64,000 bases of DNA from Hygrocybe punicea (taxonomy: Eukaryota > Basidiomycota > Agaricomycetes > Agaricales > Hygrophoraceae): assembly GCA_963556145.1 (NCBI GenBank), contig OY744470.1, positions 5,270,001 to 5,334,000 on the forward strand, in the 5' to 3' direction. Below the pieces are notes generated by a model, which was not told the origin of the DNA, ran no database searches, and saw nothing but the letters and a program-made list of their open reading frames with translations. Shown piece by piece: positions 10,964 to 22,824 of this stretch (position 1 is the stretch's first letter; the number at the start of each line of letters is the position of its first letter). Made by a program: the position numbers and the translations under genes.

Positions 10964-11386
10964 ATGCAGATAGCCGTGTCAATTCACATCTCAGTTGCAG
11001 ATGAAGATGCAATTTCGGTTGTCTACGGCCAAGGCTCCGGTGCCTTTGACAAGTCGCCGTTCTACTCCGCCTTTGTTGGGGACCACCCTTCCATCTTTTC
11101 TACTATGGACCGTCAAGACCACGCCCAGAAGCCACGATTGCTCTCCCAAGCATTCTCTTATCGTTCGGTTGTAAAGTTTGAACCATTACTCCGAGCTACT
11201 CTGGGCCAACTCGAGCAAAAACCTCGACGCACTTTGGGTTTCAACTACTTGGCATTTGACATTCTTTCCGTTCTGGCATTTGGGGAACCTATTGGGATGT
11301 TAGCAAATGTACGTGCTTCGATGAATATCTCGCTATACAACTATGGTCATGACTTTCTGCTGCCATGCAGGGATCAGTAGACGAAG
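10964..11386 (+). pseudogene. Cytochrome P450 fragment
   Basis: One exon and the start of a second match the N-terminal third of a fungal microsomal P450. Readable pieces are HISVADEDAISVVYGQGSGA, FDKSPFYSAFV, FSTMDRQDHAQKPRLLSQAF, SYRSVVKFEPLL and FNYLAFDILSVLAFGEPIGM (the helix B' to E region of CYP53-like and related families). A GT/AG intron fits 11309-11370. The I-helix, ExxR and heme-cysteine loop are absent; after about 11386 the similarity stops and an unrelated HNH remnant follows. The membrane anchor is also missing. I read this as a truncated relic. Confidence 0.7.
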
Positions 11387-11599
11387 TACGTTTGGGTTCT
11401 CCAGATCGTTTATTTCGTTTATAAACGCTCCATCGTAGCGTGAACATTTTGTAATTCATCCTGGACCCGTTCTTCATGCGAGGACACAAATCATGGACTG
11501 GCTTTTAATCGACCTTGCCAGGGCCTATCACGTTTTCCCTGCTTCGCTGATGAGGCTCTAATCCGGTGTACTGGCCGGTCTCAACTTGCTAAATGGCTA

Positions 11600-12266
11600 A
11601 GCTTATATGTTGTCGCAGGTGTTTCACCGAGATGGGTTTCATTGTTTGTTTTCCAATCTTCCTTTCACTGGAGACTCGGCGATCATACCCAGTTGTGCAT
11701 GAAGGTAGGGCTGATCAATCAAGCAAACAATTCCACCATTTACGCTCCATTTAGACCCAATCATATCATGCAATCGAAACTTTCACCGGCGACATCTTGA
11801 CTGCTAAGATCGTTCACGAACTCATAAACAATTCATGTAACGCCTTGGATCTGCAAAACGACGTGCGCGATTCGATGGATAAGTTTCTTACTTGAGGGCA
11901 TTGAGGCGATTTCTGGTGACCATCAGGTGCGTCTATGAAGATACGGTCCTTTGCTTGCAGTTACATATTGACAATAGTGGAGATATTATTTTCCGAGTTG
12001 TCCGGTATAAAACTCCAAGGCGGCCAAGAAATCGTGTTTGGAACAACGTAAGGGGTCGGTGATACAAATTGGCTATCCTGATCTCCCATCTTTGCAACCT
12101 CCATCTGGCCGTTGCTCGGGTCTCCGCCGCCGCCGCCGCCTCTGGGGCAGCAGAAGTGTTTGACGGATATCTCAATGATGATGACATTAATATTGATGCA
12201 ATATTGATGAATGGTTGTGGAACTTCCTATCGGTCCATTTGTCTCAAGCTGTTAAACACCGCATGA
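11600..12266 (+). pseudogene. HNH-endonuclease-domain protein, degenerate
   Basis: Pieces of the same family as the intact gene at 61423-62897 are readable on the plus strand with frame breaks between them. These are a metal-binding start (VFHRDGFHCLFSNLPFTGD, about 11620), ETFTGDILTAKIVHELINN (about 11775) followed by ALDLQNDVRDSMDKF, and the C-terminal signature LCNLHLAVARV then ASGAAEVFDGYLNDDD (about 12090-12180). A GCC/GCG expansion (about 12123-12140, Ala run) interrupts the signature. Several stops leave no continuous reading, so the copy is dead or has introns I cannot place. Confidence 0.6.
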
Positions 12267-12786
12267 GCACATTACCACCTCCATAACGCTGTAATAGAGT
12301 AACCAACCGAGACTCTTCCAACCGCTTCCAAATGATTGTCGTGATGAGTCCGAGACTGTACTGTACGACTAGTACTAGTAGAACCCAGCATAACGTACAA
12401 GTTGAGGGACCAGATTATGAAGATAACGGATACGGCCCATCGACATAAAGAATTTGGTGTTCTATAGCTATAGCAGACCGCCCTAGCAGCAAATGCTTAC
12501 ACTTGTACGGATAAGTCCCTTACTGTATGCCGTTATAACCGAGTACGGACTACGCCTTGCGCACACATGCGGCGGGCGGTCACAGTGGCTACAGCCCGTC
12601 GATAACTCAGTTAAGCACGACGGTTTGTACAAACCATATTAGTTAATGAAACAGTATATATAAACCGTTCACTCAGATGGTATTGATGAACCATGTTAGA
12701 CCATTTTCATATTAACAATAAAAAATTTCGGCGACGGGGTATGTTGACAAGACTGATGGATCCGACTATGGCAGAAATATGAATGG
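12267..12786. other. Gene-free stretch left of the KDZ region
   Basis: No open reading frame or repeat of note was seen. It is probably the flank or terminal region of the KDZ-type element; terminal inverted repeats were not recognised by eye. Confidence 0.4.
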
Positions 12787-14021
12787 CTACTCTCCAATCC
12801 CAAGCCTCAATCTATACTGAGCAAGCAATGCATCTTTTTGTACTATCTCCTCCCTCTGTGACATCGCTTGGTTCACCGCTTGCTCCGTCTCGACCTTTTG
12901 TTGTGCCAAAGCTCGGAGTGCAGCCCGTGCCTCAGCCTCGGCAGCTTCAGCAGTCTTGTTAGCCTGGGCCAAGGCCAAGGCCAACTCAAGTGCCTCCTTG
13001 CGCCTTGCGTTGATTAGTCCACTTATCAAGATATTAAATTGATTCACAAGCTGTTGCATGTCGGATTTGGCCTCTCGACGAAGACGGGGGGAAGTGTAAT
13101 GGATGATTTGGCTGGTGGAATTTGGCTGCTGGGCGACAATAAATAGCCAGCAGTTCGTTTCGAGACTCACACGTTCGGCCTGAAGTTATAGGATAAGTAA
13201 TCGGCATCAGAGAGTGAAAGAAAGATATACACACACGGACCACTATCTCCTCCATGCAGCGAACAAACCGGTGGGCCGCTTTACCGGAACCTGTCTCGAG
13301 CTGGCGCATAGGCTTGGTCCTAAGGATAGCTGAAGGCCAATAAAGATCAGATACAAGGACATTCGGTGTATCACCCACTCCAGTGGTTATTTCCACGCAT
13401 AGCACCCTCGACGACACCATAAAGTTGATTCTGATTAGTTACTCGTGTACGTGATTTCTTTTCAGTCGAAGGGACAGGGGACGTGGTATCAGACGTGGTA
13501 TCAGCTGTCAGAGATGGGTCGATGATGGGAACCTTGGCGATTTTTTATTGATACCGTTTTTCCCTGGTAACAAAAAAATAGGAACTCACATAAGGCACAT
13601 CTGGGGAGATTGTGTTTGATGGGGTCGGCGTGATGGATGGTCGTGGATTTTGTGCATCTTCGGTAGCATGTCTTGAGAGAGATACTGCTCGAGAAGATGG
13701 GTGTCCGACACAGGCTGCCCACCTGATGGGCCTGGGATGTTGTTAAAAAAGCACTGAGGCATCAAAGAATTGGTGTACATATAATGCAAGACAAGTGGTG
13801 CATACCTCATCCAAGATATTGTCTGGCCGAGCGCCAGGAATGACAGGAGCATCACTTGTAGCACGCATCTGTAAATCTTTAAGTGAATAGTTCTGCTGGG
13901 AGAGTGTAATGCGTACCAGTAAGTACTTTCTCCCCGTTTGCGTGTGCTCACACTGTACTCTAAGAGGGTTGCCTGGGCATTTCTTGCAATGTCGAGCACC
14001 ACGGGAGCGCGCAGGTGCCAT
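12787..14021 (-). CDS. Divergent accessory gene of KDZ-type region, coiled-coil C-terminus
   Basis: A spliced minus-strand gene, head to head with the transposase. From ATG 14021 it reads MAPARSRGARHCKKCPGNP with a small Cys/His cluster (CKKCPG...CEH), spliced at a GTACGC donor to a second exon (ATSDAPVIPGARPDNILDE), then to a third (NNIPGPSGGQPVSDTHL). The C-terminal exon (from about 13170) is a strongly helical, Ala/Glu-rich coiled coil (KEALELALALAQANKTAEAA) ending at 12787. The splicing between 13600 and 13170 is not resolved. I do not recognise a function. Its position and shared 132-bp promoter with the transposase suggest it belongs to the same element. Confidence 0.45.
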
Positions 14022-14153
14022 TGTTTCAAGATCAGGAGGTTGAGTCAAGGAGATAAAACAGAAGTTTGTTTGTTTTGATGTTGAACGGTGGAGATATACC
14101 ATTTGTGCCATGACTAGGGGACGGTACGATAGAGTCGGAGACGGTATCCCAAT
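14022..14153. promoter_or_regulatory. Shared intergenic promoter of divergent gene pair
   Basis: The 132 bp between the divergent start codons at 14021 (minus) and 14154 (plus) must hold both promoters if both models are right. No TATA box is evident. Confidence 0.35.
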
Positions 14154-17100
14154 ATGGGAATCCAGCACCGTTTCTCCAACTTGAAGTCCTCAATGGCGGA
14201 TGACCCAGGATCCCCCCTCCAGCAGATCTTCCTAGATTCTCCACCTGCTTCACCTGTTTCCCCTGCAACTATTGATCCTTCCCCTTCATTTCATCACTCC
14301 CTCTGTCTCAACTCAAATACAAACACCCTGAGTCTGACTCCTGCAAAACGCCCCAGGAAAAAATACACGCGAAACCCTGCCCGTCGAAAGGGTTTCCATA
14401 TGAGGGCTTACGAGATCAAGATTCCCAGTGCGAGGCTTCGGACCCGGCTTCAGAGATCAGCTTGGACCTCTCCGGACCAAATTATACGTCCTCAAGATCT
14501 CCTTCACCACTCCCGATCCAATCGACTACGCTGGCAGAAGATGATGTATATGAGCAATATGTTGCTTTGGTTCTGGCCGATTATATCCCATTTTATCAGA
14601 TCTCCCCAACTATATATGTTACACAAGGTTGGGATCGGAAGGCCAATGAAACGACGGTATATTCTTCCATTTGATGTTGGATACTCTACTGATCATTCTG
14701 TAGTCTTATTGGTACCATCTGCAATGTAAACGAATCGGTGAGGAATGGGTGGTTGTGTGTTTTTGCCCCTCCAGCACCGCTGGTCCCTGCCTGCACCTGC
14801 GATTTGCTCAAGATCACAATGAGGAACATTTCCCCGATGACAATCTTCAACTTAACAGTAAATATTCTCACCGATTGCATAAGTTAACTCATTAAATTGT
14901 TCCAGGTGATACAGACGAAGTCATTCTTTTCTCGCGCGAAGCTGCGAGTGACAACATATATCTCAATCATTTTTCCGTCATTTTTGCAGGTCAGACCCCG
15001 GTGAAAAGTCGTGCAGTGGTTTCATACAGTGGAGATGATACGGGCTCAGGGAAATGGGCATGCCAGAAGGACCGGGGCATGATATGTGGCCATATCCAGA
15101 AAGCACGTCACGGACTGCAGAAATTGGTTCAGGCGGATCCTACAGCGAGGGATGAAACGGTTCGTGAAGGACCTGTAGTTTTGGGTGAGTCAATTATTTA
15201 TTGGTGCTACTGTCGTGCTCACATGTCATGCAAGTTCCTCGCATTCGTGTGGCCACAACTCACAACAAGGCAATATCTTACTTGCGTACACATGTACCAA
15301 TCTGGGCCCTGCTTCCAGGTGATCCCCCACTCTATCCACGACCACCGCCCCTGCAAAATCTGCCTCCCATACTGCGATTGGACGAGACATTGTCTTGCCT
15401 ATGTTCCGCGCTGTACAACCCTTTTGTGGCATCAGAAGAGCGCATATGTACTATTTATACCACGACACATGGCTATCCAGTAAAGATTCAACTCCAACGC
15501 TGTCCAAGTTGTCCTCACAGATACCGCCGGTTCATTGGCCCAGAACCACGGAACCTAGGTCTCTTCAATTTCAACAACCTGCTTATCTTCACACATTCCC
15601 TTCTTGACGAGTATACCAGCGCATTTACATCATCAGAAACACCGTTTGCAGCCTGGGTGGTTACTGTGTCTCGTCGGTATCAAGCCCATGAGTCTGGTGT
15701 TGCGTTTGTCAGCGAGAAAATGTTTCGAAATGTATGGTTCTCGTACAGTCAACTGCAGTGCCTGGACACCGACATGCACTGCCCCGAGTGCGGTGCAGAT
15801 CCCAAGATACTATCTGGGATGGCATCATGCTTGCCTTTAGCCAGAAGCATCAGCTTCCATCCCTGCGGCCGCCAACAATGCCACACGAGAAGTCATTGCA
15901 GAGACAAGAAGTACGTTACCGTAGCGGACAACAGTTGATTCCACAAGCCCCAATCCGCAAAGCTGTTCGTTTCGTCATTCAAGGCCGTTCTCTTGTCGTG
16001 AACTCAGATGATGATTGGTCTGACAATGGTGCAGAGAATCAGAGCCAAAAAAACAGTAGATCGGAGAAAGTGAAAGAAGATTTGATATCCCGTGTCGAGG
16101 CAATCCCAGATGTCTGCGCAAAACTGGAGGGGGTAGACAGGTCTTTGAGTGCTCTATTCACCGAAATTTATGGTATAGCAGCATTGGTTGCGGGGAAGGA
16201 TCCGCCTCTAGCATACAAACGGTTGTTTATCCAGGTGAGCAGAGTGAGGTCATAAAATTTGATCGCAAATCTCATATCAGACTAGCTCTCAGCCGAAGAA
16301 TCAGTGCTTCAAATGGTCAATCGACCTGCAATGAAGGCACTCTCCCTATTCATATCTGAGCCAACAACTCTGAATGCCTCTCGTCTTGTTAGCATTCCAT
16401 GCATCCACGAAGTACTACAATACCACGAATTCCGTCAGCAAGAATATCCACACCATCTTCTTGGACTATGCAGATGGATCCACTACCGGGTTCATGGTGC
16501 TTTAGTTGGACTCATTATATATCCTGCTCCAGAAATTGATCTCGACGCAAACCAGGCTGACCCAGGGTGGAAAGCGGTGAGTACAGTGCACCATGATTTG
16601 ACCATTCTGACCTCTTGTGAACAGACTGGATGCTTCTACTCTAAACCGCAGATTCGACATCATCCTGAATACCCTTACCTGGCGAATGACTTACACAATG
16701 AACCCGGGGCCCGACGAGCTAAATGCTCAAAATACTACTCAAGATATGGGGAACAGCGTCTCACGGGAGGGATCATGTGTGTATGGTGCACACATTCAGT
16801 GTGTTATGGATTCCACTGTATCCCCAAAGCAGAGGGACGCAACGACGTATTCTCAGCCATTATCACTCAGTGGGTAAAGGCACCACGGACTGTTGTCTAT
16901 GACTTCAGCTGCGCATTGGGCCCTTACTGCATGACGCGGGAGCCTGACTTTTTCGCCGACACTTTGTTTGTCATTGACACTTTTCATGCGAAAGGTCATA
17001 CCAAATGTTCACCTGCAGCGTTTCTGTCTACATATGCCAACACTGATCCCCGGCTCGCCCGCATCAACTCTAGCGCTGCAGAATGTGGTAATGGAGGACT

Positions 17101-17221
17101 CCATCGGATTCGAAAGTCAGTCAGCTATATGTCCCAGGATCGTGCCATCGTGTACACGAAAATTTTTCTTTCTATTTGGAACCGATGTCGGATTCGTAAA
17201 CTACTAGGATTGGATACATGA
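14154..17221 (+). pseudogene. KDZ-type (Kyakuja-Dileera-Zisupton) transposase
   Basis: A spliced gene with the layout of basidiomycete KDZ transposases. In order: a basic Ser/Pro-rich N-terminus (14154-14450); a SWIM-like zinc cluster (VVCFCPSSTAGPCLHLRF, about 14751); a second Cys/His segment (VVSYSGDDTGSGKWACQKDR, then MICGHIQKARH, about 15015-15115); an intron at about 15185-15234; a CxxC-rich domain (RCPSCPHRYRRFIGPEP, CPECGADP, IWDGIMLAFSQKH, LPSLRPPT, 15490-15875); an intron ending at 16285; and the catalytic-type C-terminus (GGIMCVWCTHSVCYGFHC, YDFSCALGPYC, FVIDTFHAKGHTKC, INSSAAECGNGGLHRIRKS). Asp and Glu residues in the last motifs are plausible catalytic residues by analogy. A 1-nt frame break lies near 15808 between CGADPK and TIWDG, so this copy is probably not active unless that is a sequencing error. 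Confidence 0.7.
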
Positions 17222-17447
17222 AAGGGGGGGCTTCCATGTATAACAAGTGTTCCTTGTATTCTGAATTGAATGTTGATTCCCTCTTCGAGTTATCCCTTAG
17301 AACAAAAAATGGAAAAGGTACCCAATGCAACGTGTTCCTTGTTGCCGGCAATATGAATTCATCCCTATCAGACAATAATCTAAAAATTTTGAAATGTTAT
17401 AGATATCCTAGTACCTTCAACACAGCAATGTCGTACACTCGCTCTGC
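17222..17447. other. Spacer between transposase and coiled-coil gene
   Basis: 226 bp with no convincing gene; it would hold the transposase 3' UTR and the promoter of the next gene. Confidence 0.4.
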
Positions 17448-18195
17448 ATGCCTAAAGACAACGAAACCATGAAAGCGCTCGGTGAGAAGTCAACCTGAAT
17501 GAATGTACAGTGGTACTCACCATTATTCTCACAGATAACGAGATTCTAGCTGCACAGGTGGCAGTTGAGAGTGCAAGAGTAGGTTTAGTCCGCATAAATT
17601 TGAGAACGGCTGCAAGGAAAAAAGGTGGAGGTAAAGGTGGGTGGTTGCACTCAGTTACATATAAAGAACTGACCTAGAAGCAGCTGCGGTGCAAACTGCA
17701 ACCACACACTTGGAGGAGGCAAATGCCCATTTGAACGAGCTTTATGAGAGGCTTGCTATCATTGAGCAGGCCATGTCGAGTGTAGATCCAGATGATCGCA
17801 ATCATGCTGAGGTTGATATAGCAGAAAAGGCGGCGACAGATGGCGAGCCGTTGGGCAACCAAGACTCCGACTCCCTAACAACATTGAACTCCGGAGAGGG
17901 CCCCCCATCCACTGATATGGGGGGTAAAGTGGGCGATACCAGTGACACAACCCATACCAATGTAAACACGGAAACTGATGGGAAGGGAGGTGTGTGGTTG
18001 CATAAGCGAAAAAAAAGAAAACAAGATGGAGGTGACGGTCAGAATGACGAGGATGTGCAAGATGATTCAGATGTACCTACCAAGCAGGTAGACCTCGAGA
18101 AGTTGGCCGGTATTTCTAGTTTTCTCAAAGATTCGAGTCATCTGAGGACTGACATTGTATACCGGTACAACAGGAATTGGACGCAAAGAGATTGA
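17448..18195 (+). CDS. Coiled-coil protein downstream of KDZ transposase, 213 aa
   Basis: Three exons (17448-17481, 17535-17624, 17678-18195) with GT/AG introns join in frame to 213 residues. The N-terminal 80 residues are a regular coiled coil (EILAAQVAVESARVGLVRIN, then TATTHLEEANAHLNELYERL). An acidic, low-complexity stretch follows, with a basic nuclear-localisation-like cluster (LHKRKKRKQDG) and then QNDEDVQDDSDVPTKQ. No enzymatic motif is present. The domain style (coiled coil plus charged tail) resembles the divergent accessory gene on the far side of the transposase, but the sequences are different. Probably an accessory gene of the same mobile element; function unknown. Confidence 0.55.
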
Positions 18196-19164
18196 GGCTT
18201 TCCTTGAGGACCCACGCAAGAATGGCATTAGCGTACAAGTCAGCAATGCCATTCGCCAATATCAAGAATTTTTACCGGAAGCTGCAACTAGGAGCCGTCA
18301 GCTCGCACTTGAATGCTTGACAACTAATCGAGGCAATCGCATATGCATATACCACCACAACACCAAGTCGGGAAAAATATATGACGGTGCTCAGGCATCC
18401 AAATTCAAGGTCACAGGCGTACCTCTCGCTCGCACAGTTAAGGTCAAGGGGAGGCAGAAAATTGTATGAACTGCAGGCTATTTCAACTGCGGATGCGCTG
18501 AGGACATTGCACTACTCGACTTCTATTTCTGGAAAACGTGGGTTGTTAAGAATGAGCGGGGGGATGTTGAAGGCCTTGGCATCCAACGTGTCGATCCGCG
18601 CCTCCGACTTTTCTTTGCACAATGTTACGTGAAAGATGCTTTTCTTACAGTGGATGACCTCTACACTAATAGCAAGACCCCTGCTTGCACTGAGAAACAG
18701 TGCATCAAGAAGCAGATATCAAGGCTAAAAGAAAGACTCGCAGTTTGAAGGAGTGGTACGTAAATTATCATTTTATTATTATTCTCAAGCTGATGGCATA
18801 TATATGTAGACAAGGACTTGGCAGCCATTAATAATGCTTAACTCAAGTTTGGTACAAGGATTTGCATACATAAAGACTCGGATGTGTCTTATATACCTAA
18901 AATACTTGATCAGAAGGCAAGCCAATGTTGAGGAAATGATCCTCGAAAGCTTTGAAGTCGTGGGAATAGTGGCTGAATGAACGGTCGCGGAAACCATTAA
19001 TAATCTGGATCATGTGACCCAGAACTTGCCTGATGAATAATGCTGCAGCAGATATTCTACTTAATACAAGTAATTCTAGTTGTAGTATAAAAAACCAGAA
19101 GAGGCAAGAATAAGAATTCTACATTAAATATCTTGGCAATCAACAACTACTGCACTCATATAAC
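18196..19164. other. Possible coding fragments, unassigned
   Basis: Plus-strand stretches at about 18155-18469 (EAFLEDPRKNGISVQVSNAI, then CLTTNRGNRICIYHH) and about 18475-18748 (GYFNCGCAEDIALLDFYFWK, then RLRLFFAQCYVKDAFLTVDD) look protein-like but sit in different frames and match no family I recognise. They may be another gene of the KDZ-type region, in decay. The stretch 18750-19164 is AT-rich and shows nothing. Confidence 0.35.
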
Positions 19165-20200
19165 ATATGTATGGTATCCCAGTACCATATACCAACCCTG
19201 GTGAATGGTATCTCAGTACCATACCTCATATATGTATGGTATCCCAGTACCATATACTAACCCTGGTGAATGGTATCTCAGTACCATACTTCATATGTAT
19301 GGTATCCCAGTACCATATGTCATATATGTATGGTATCCAAGTACCATATACCAACCCTGGTGAATGGTATCCTGGTACCATACCTCATATATGTATGGTA
19401 TCCCAGTACCCTATACCAACCCTGGTGAATGGTATCTCCATACCATACCTCATATATGTATGGTATCCCAGTACCATATGTCATATATGTATGGTATCCA
19501 AGTACCATATACCAACCCTGGTGAATGGTATCCCAGTACCATACCCCATATATGTATGGTATCCCAGTACCATATACTAACCCTGGTGAATGGTATCTCA
19601 GTACCATACTTCATACGTATGGTATCCCAGTACCATACCTCATATATGTATGGTATCCCAGTACCATATACCAACCCTGGTGAATGGTATCCCAGTACCA
19701 TACCTCATATATGTATGGTATCCCAGTACCATATACCAACCCTGCTGAATGGTATCTCAGTACCATACCTCATATATGTATGGTATCCCAGTACCATATA
19801 CCTACCCTGTTGAATGGCATCTCAGTACCATACTTCATATGTATGGTATTGAAATACCATACAGCAACCTTGCCCTATGGTATCTGTCAGAACCTTATAT
19901 AAGAGGTATGGTATTGAAATACTATATGGCCAAGTTGCTGAATGAACCATATCTCATGCAAATGGTATTGAAATACCATACTGACAATCTGCTGAATGGT
20001 ATTCTGGTACCATACCATGATACCTCATATGAATGGTATTGAAATACCATATTCCAAGCCTGCTGCATGGTGTCCCTATACCATATGTCTAGACACTAGT
20101 ATATGGTATCTCAGTACCATACCCCACTGGCATATGTATGGTATAAAGCTACCATAATCTTTTTCAACCATACTGAGTATGGTATTGCAGAATATTTTTA
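19165..20200. repeat. 65-bp hairpin satellite
   Basis: About 16 tandem copies of a 65-bp unit built from two related halves, each with an imperfect palindrome of the form atggtatcccagtaccat. The halves are joined by ataccaaccctggtga on one side and acctcatat on the other. Copies are nearly identical from 19165 to about 19800 and decay afterwards, with later units reading atggtattgaaataccat. Open frames across the array are by-products of the repeat. Confidence 0.95.
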
Positions 20201-21353
20201 CATTCTATGGTAAGGTTGGTTCAAGGAAAAGATGTATGGCCTTCTCTACATTGTCAGGAAGCATTTGAAGCTGCCTCTGGTGTGATGAATTCAATAAATT
20301 GCATTTACTGGTAGTCCAGAACTGGGGGGCCACAAGCAAAGTGGCATGTGACCCTTAACTGAAAACCGTACTGTTGTTTGGCTGAAAAACCGTACATGAC
20401 TTTGGCTTATAAACCATACTTGGTACTAACAGCGGGCTACACTGGTGTTCGATTGGTCATCCCAAATCAGCCATGTGACCTGAGAGGCTGAGGCGGGCCA
20501 GATCCAGCCATGCTGCCATACAAAAAAGGCAGCGTCTGTCCGATATCCAGGGTTTGCCACACGGCATCGACGTGAAAGTTCTATGTAGATTTGATATAGA
20601 ACTTTATAGACCACCAAATCAGGAAACGTGATTATTGCACAATTTCTGGTACTATATACAGGCCAGCTACACCAAATCTCCTCCTGCTCTGGCGGCACTC
20701 AGCCCATCATCCTGTGTTAAAAGAAGTCAATCAGTGTAGAAGAGTAAAGGAAAATAGTAAAAGGGGATGTACTTGCCATTCTTTATCCTGGTAGTGTAGA
20801 GGAATGGCGGAGAGAGACGATGTGGTTGAGAATAAGTTGAACATGGCGAAGGTTCAAAAATTGGGCTCGGAGTTGTGACGGAGTTTGAATATATCACCTT
20901 GTTTCGCCAAGTCCTTCCACAATTTTCGCTAAGTCCTTCCGTGACATCAAAATATACATGGAATCGATGTTGACCCGACATTGAGCTGTCAGTGATCGGT
21001 CCAGCCCAAGATTTGGCGCTGGGCCATACTTAAATTTGATCAAAATTATATCTGTAGTTAAGAAGAGCTTGGACGCGTGACCTGACGAATTAGGCGAATG
21101 CTGACCAATAAGCTGAGTTCAAGTTTTGTTCCCAGGCAGAGTGGGGGGGTGTCGGGAGGGTGACACGTTGGTCAGATGGCCGCAGAGTTGGGTGTGGGGG
21201 ATGGCAGGGGTTGTGGGGGGGCCCTGTAAATTTTTTTGGGGGGGTCCGGTTGGATTTGAGCTGGCAGGTGGGGGATTTATGGCAGATTGGGCACTGTTTG
21301 TGGTGCCGCGGCTGGAATAGGGCACGCGAATTTTCGGTAAATTACATGCGTAT
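20201..21353. other. Gene-free region with G-rich tract
   Basis: No gene recognised. A short accgtac-type motif is repeated three times at about 20360-20425 (aaccgtact, aaccgtaca, aaccatact). A G-rich strand-biased tract lies at about 21138-21265 and contains runs of five to eight G. Confidence 0.5.
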
Positions 21354-22117
21354 TCTACACTATATATGTAACATTTTGTCCCACCAAAAGGAGTCCCCAT
21401 GTGGTGTGTGTGAGCCTGCAGAATGTCAGGAAAGTGAAGGTATGTCAATTCACCTCAAATACAGTCAATAAAACTGAACACTCACCTGCAGCAGCAGGGG
21501 GTGGGTGCACCACATCCCCTGCTGCCCTCAGAACCCTCCCTGGCGCTCAGAAGCAGCCGAATCGCGTCCATGTTGATCTGGGTATTGATGGGGTTGTGAG
21601 TGAGGATTGAGGGCCAAATAAGAGCCAAAAACTTACCTGGTGGGGCTTGGTGGTTCATAGAGGGACATGGGAAAGTTGTGGGGCAGCAGGGGCAGCAGGA
21701 AGCCAGCAGGAGAGTCGGGAATGGAGGGGATGGGATGTTGATGAACAGAAGGTTTTGAGTTCAGCTGAGTGTGAATGCTCTGGCTGTGGATTTCGAACTG
21801 AGTCCGAATTTCAGCCACAACTCCGGACCGGAGTGATCAGCCTGGCTTCACCCCCCACTCCCTGCCCTCCCCTCACCCAATCCAGCCCATCTCTACCTCC
21901 CTTCATCCCTCCTGCACTCCCTCAACCCATTCCCCACCCCCACCCCTGCTTCCCTTCCTTTCCTGGCCTGTTCTGGCTACCCCCTCCACCTCCCTCCTTT
22001 TCCCCCCCTCCAGCCCCTTCCTTTGGCCCCCATCCACCCCCCATCACTCTCCTGTCATCACTCTCACCACACTGTGCCTGTACCCTCTGTAGTAGCTCAT
22101 TTTGTATGATATTGACA

Positions 22118-22144
22118 TTTAATTTAATTTAATTTAATTTAATT
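22118..22144. repeat. AATTT microsatellite
   Basis: About five to six perfect copies of the pentamer aattt, just after the C-rich tract. Confidence 0.9.
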
Positions 22145-22824
22145 GAACTTATTAATTATTATTTAATGATGATTTAGCAAGAATATAAATGGTTAATTCC
22201 GGTCCAAAAGCGGAGTTTAAACATTATTCCCACGATAGCGGTGGGGCACTGCAGCCTCATGTTTGACAGGGTATCTGGCTCTTTCAATAACCACCAACCC
22301 CAACTTTCACCCCACTCTCAACTGCCCTTCCTATTGCTGTTCCCCCTCTTATTTGGTAGTGGAATGTAGATAGCATTTTTGTGCAATACATATCACCAGT
22401 CAAAGGTGAGCTAGGCGGGGTTCTGTGCCTGTGACACAGACCAGAAAGCCATAGGTCCATAGGTAGTTAGTAGTCAGTAGTTTAAAATTGGTCTGAACTG
22501 TTGGGATTGTGCCCTTCAGTGGACCAATCTTCAGCTGACCTCTAGAACAAATGGTAGTCACTCCGTTGACTGGGGCAGCGTCACAACTGCAGACCAATTG
22601 GCTGAAGAATCACCTTCCTCTCTTGCCGTTTCTAACCTCTGATTGGCTAATCAGAGAGAGCGGATAGTTCCGCAAGAGACAGGTTACATCAACACTCCCC
22701 CTGGACCCTGGATTTTGGTGTGTCAGGATTGGTTGTTGACCTGAACATCACATTTTATTTTTGATTGACTTTATCCTCTTTGTCCCAATGTAAGTGCCAT
22801 GGTTTGCATCATAAACACCCACTC

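Noticed and set aside
18155..18748. Possible TET/JBP dioxygenase in the KDZ region
   Set aside because: KDZ elements sometimes carry TET/JBP genes, but no HxD or distal His-Arg pattern of that family could be found here.
18750..19160. Solo LTR next to the satellite
   Set aside because: A TATA-like stretch and AT-rich composition were noted, but no TG...CA ends with a target duplication were found.
19167..20042. Open frames with repeated ISVPY and GIPVPY words
   Set aside because: By-product of the 65-bp satellite; no start context, and similar frames occur on the opposite strand.
21647..22132. Proline-rich protein on the plus strand
   Set aside because: The frame follows a C-rich low-complexity tract with no start context and ends in an AATTT microsatellite.
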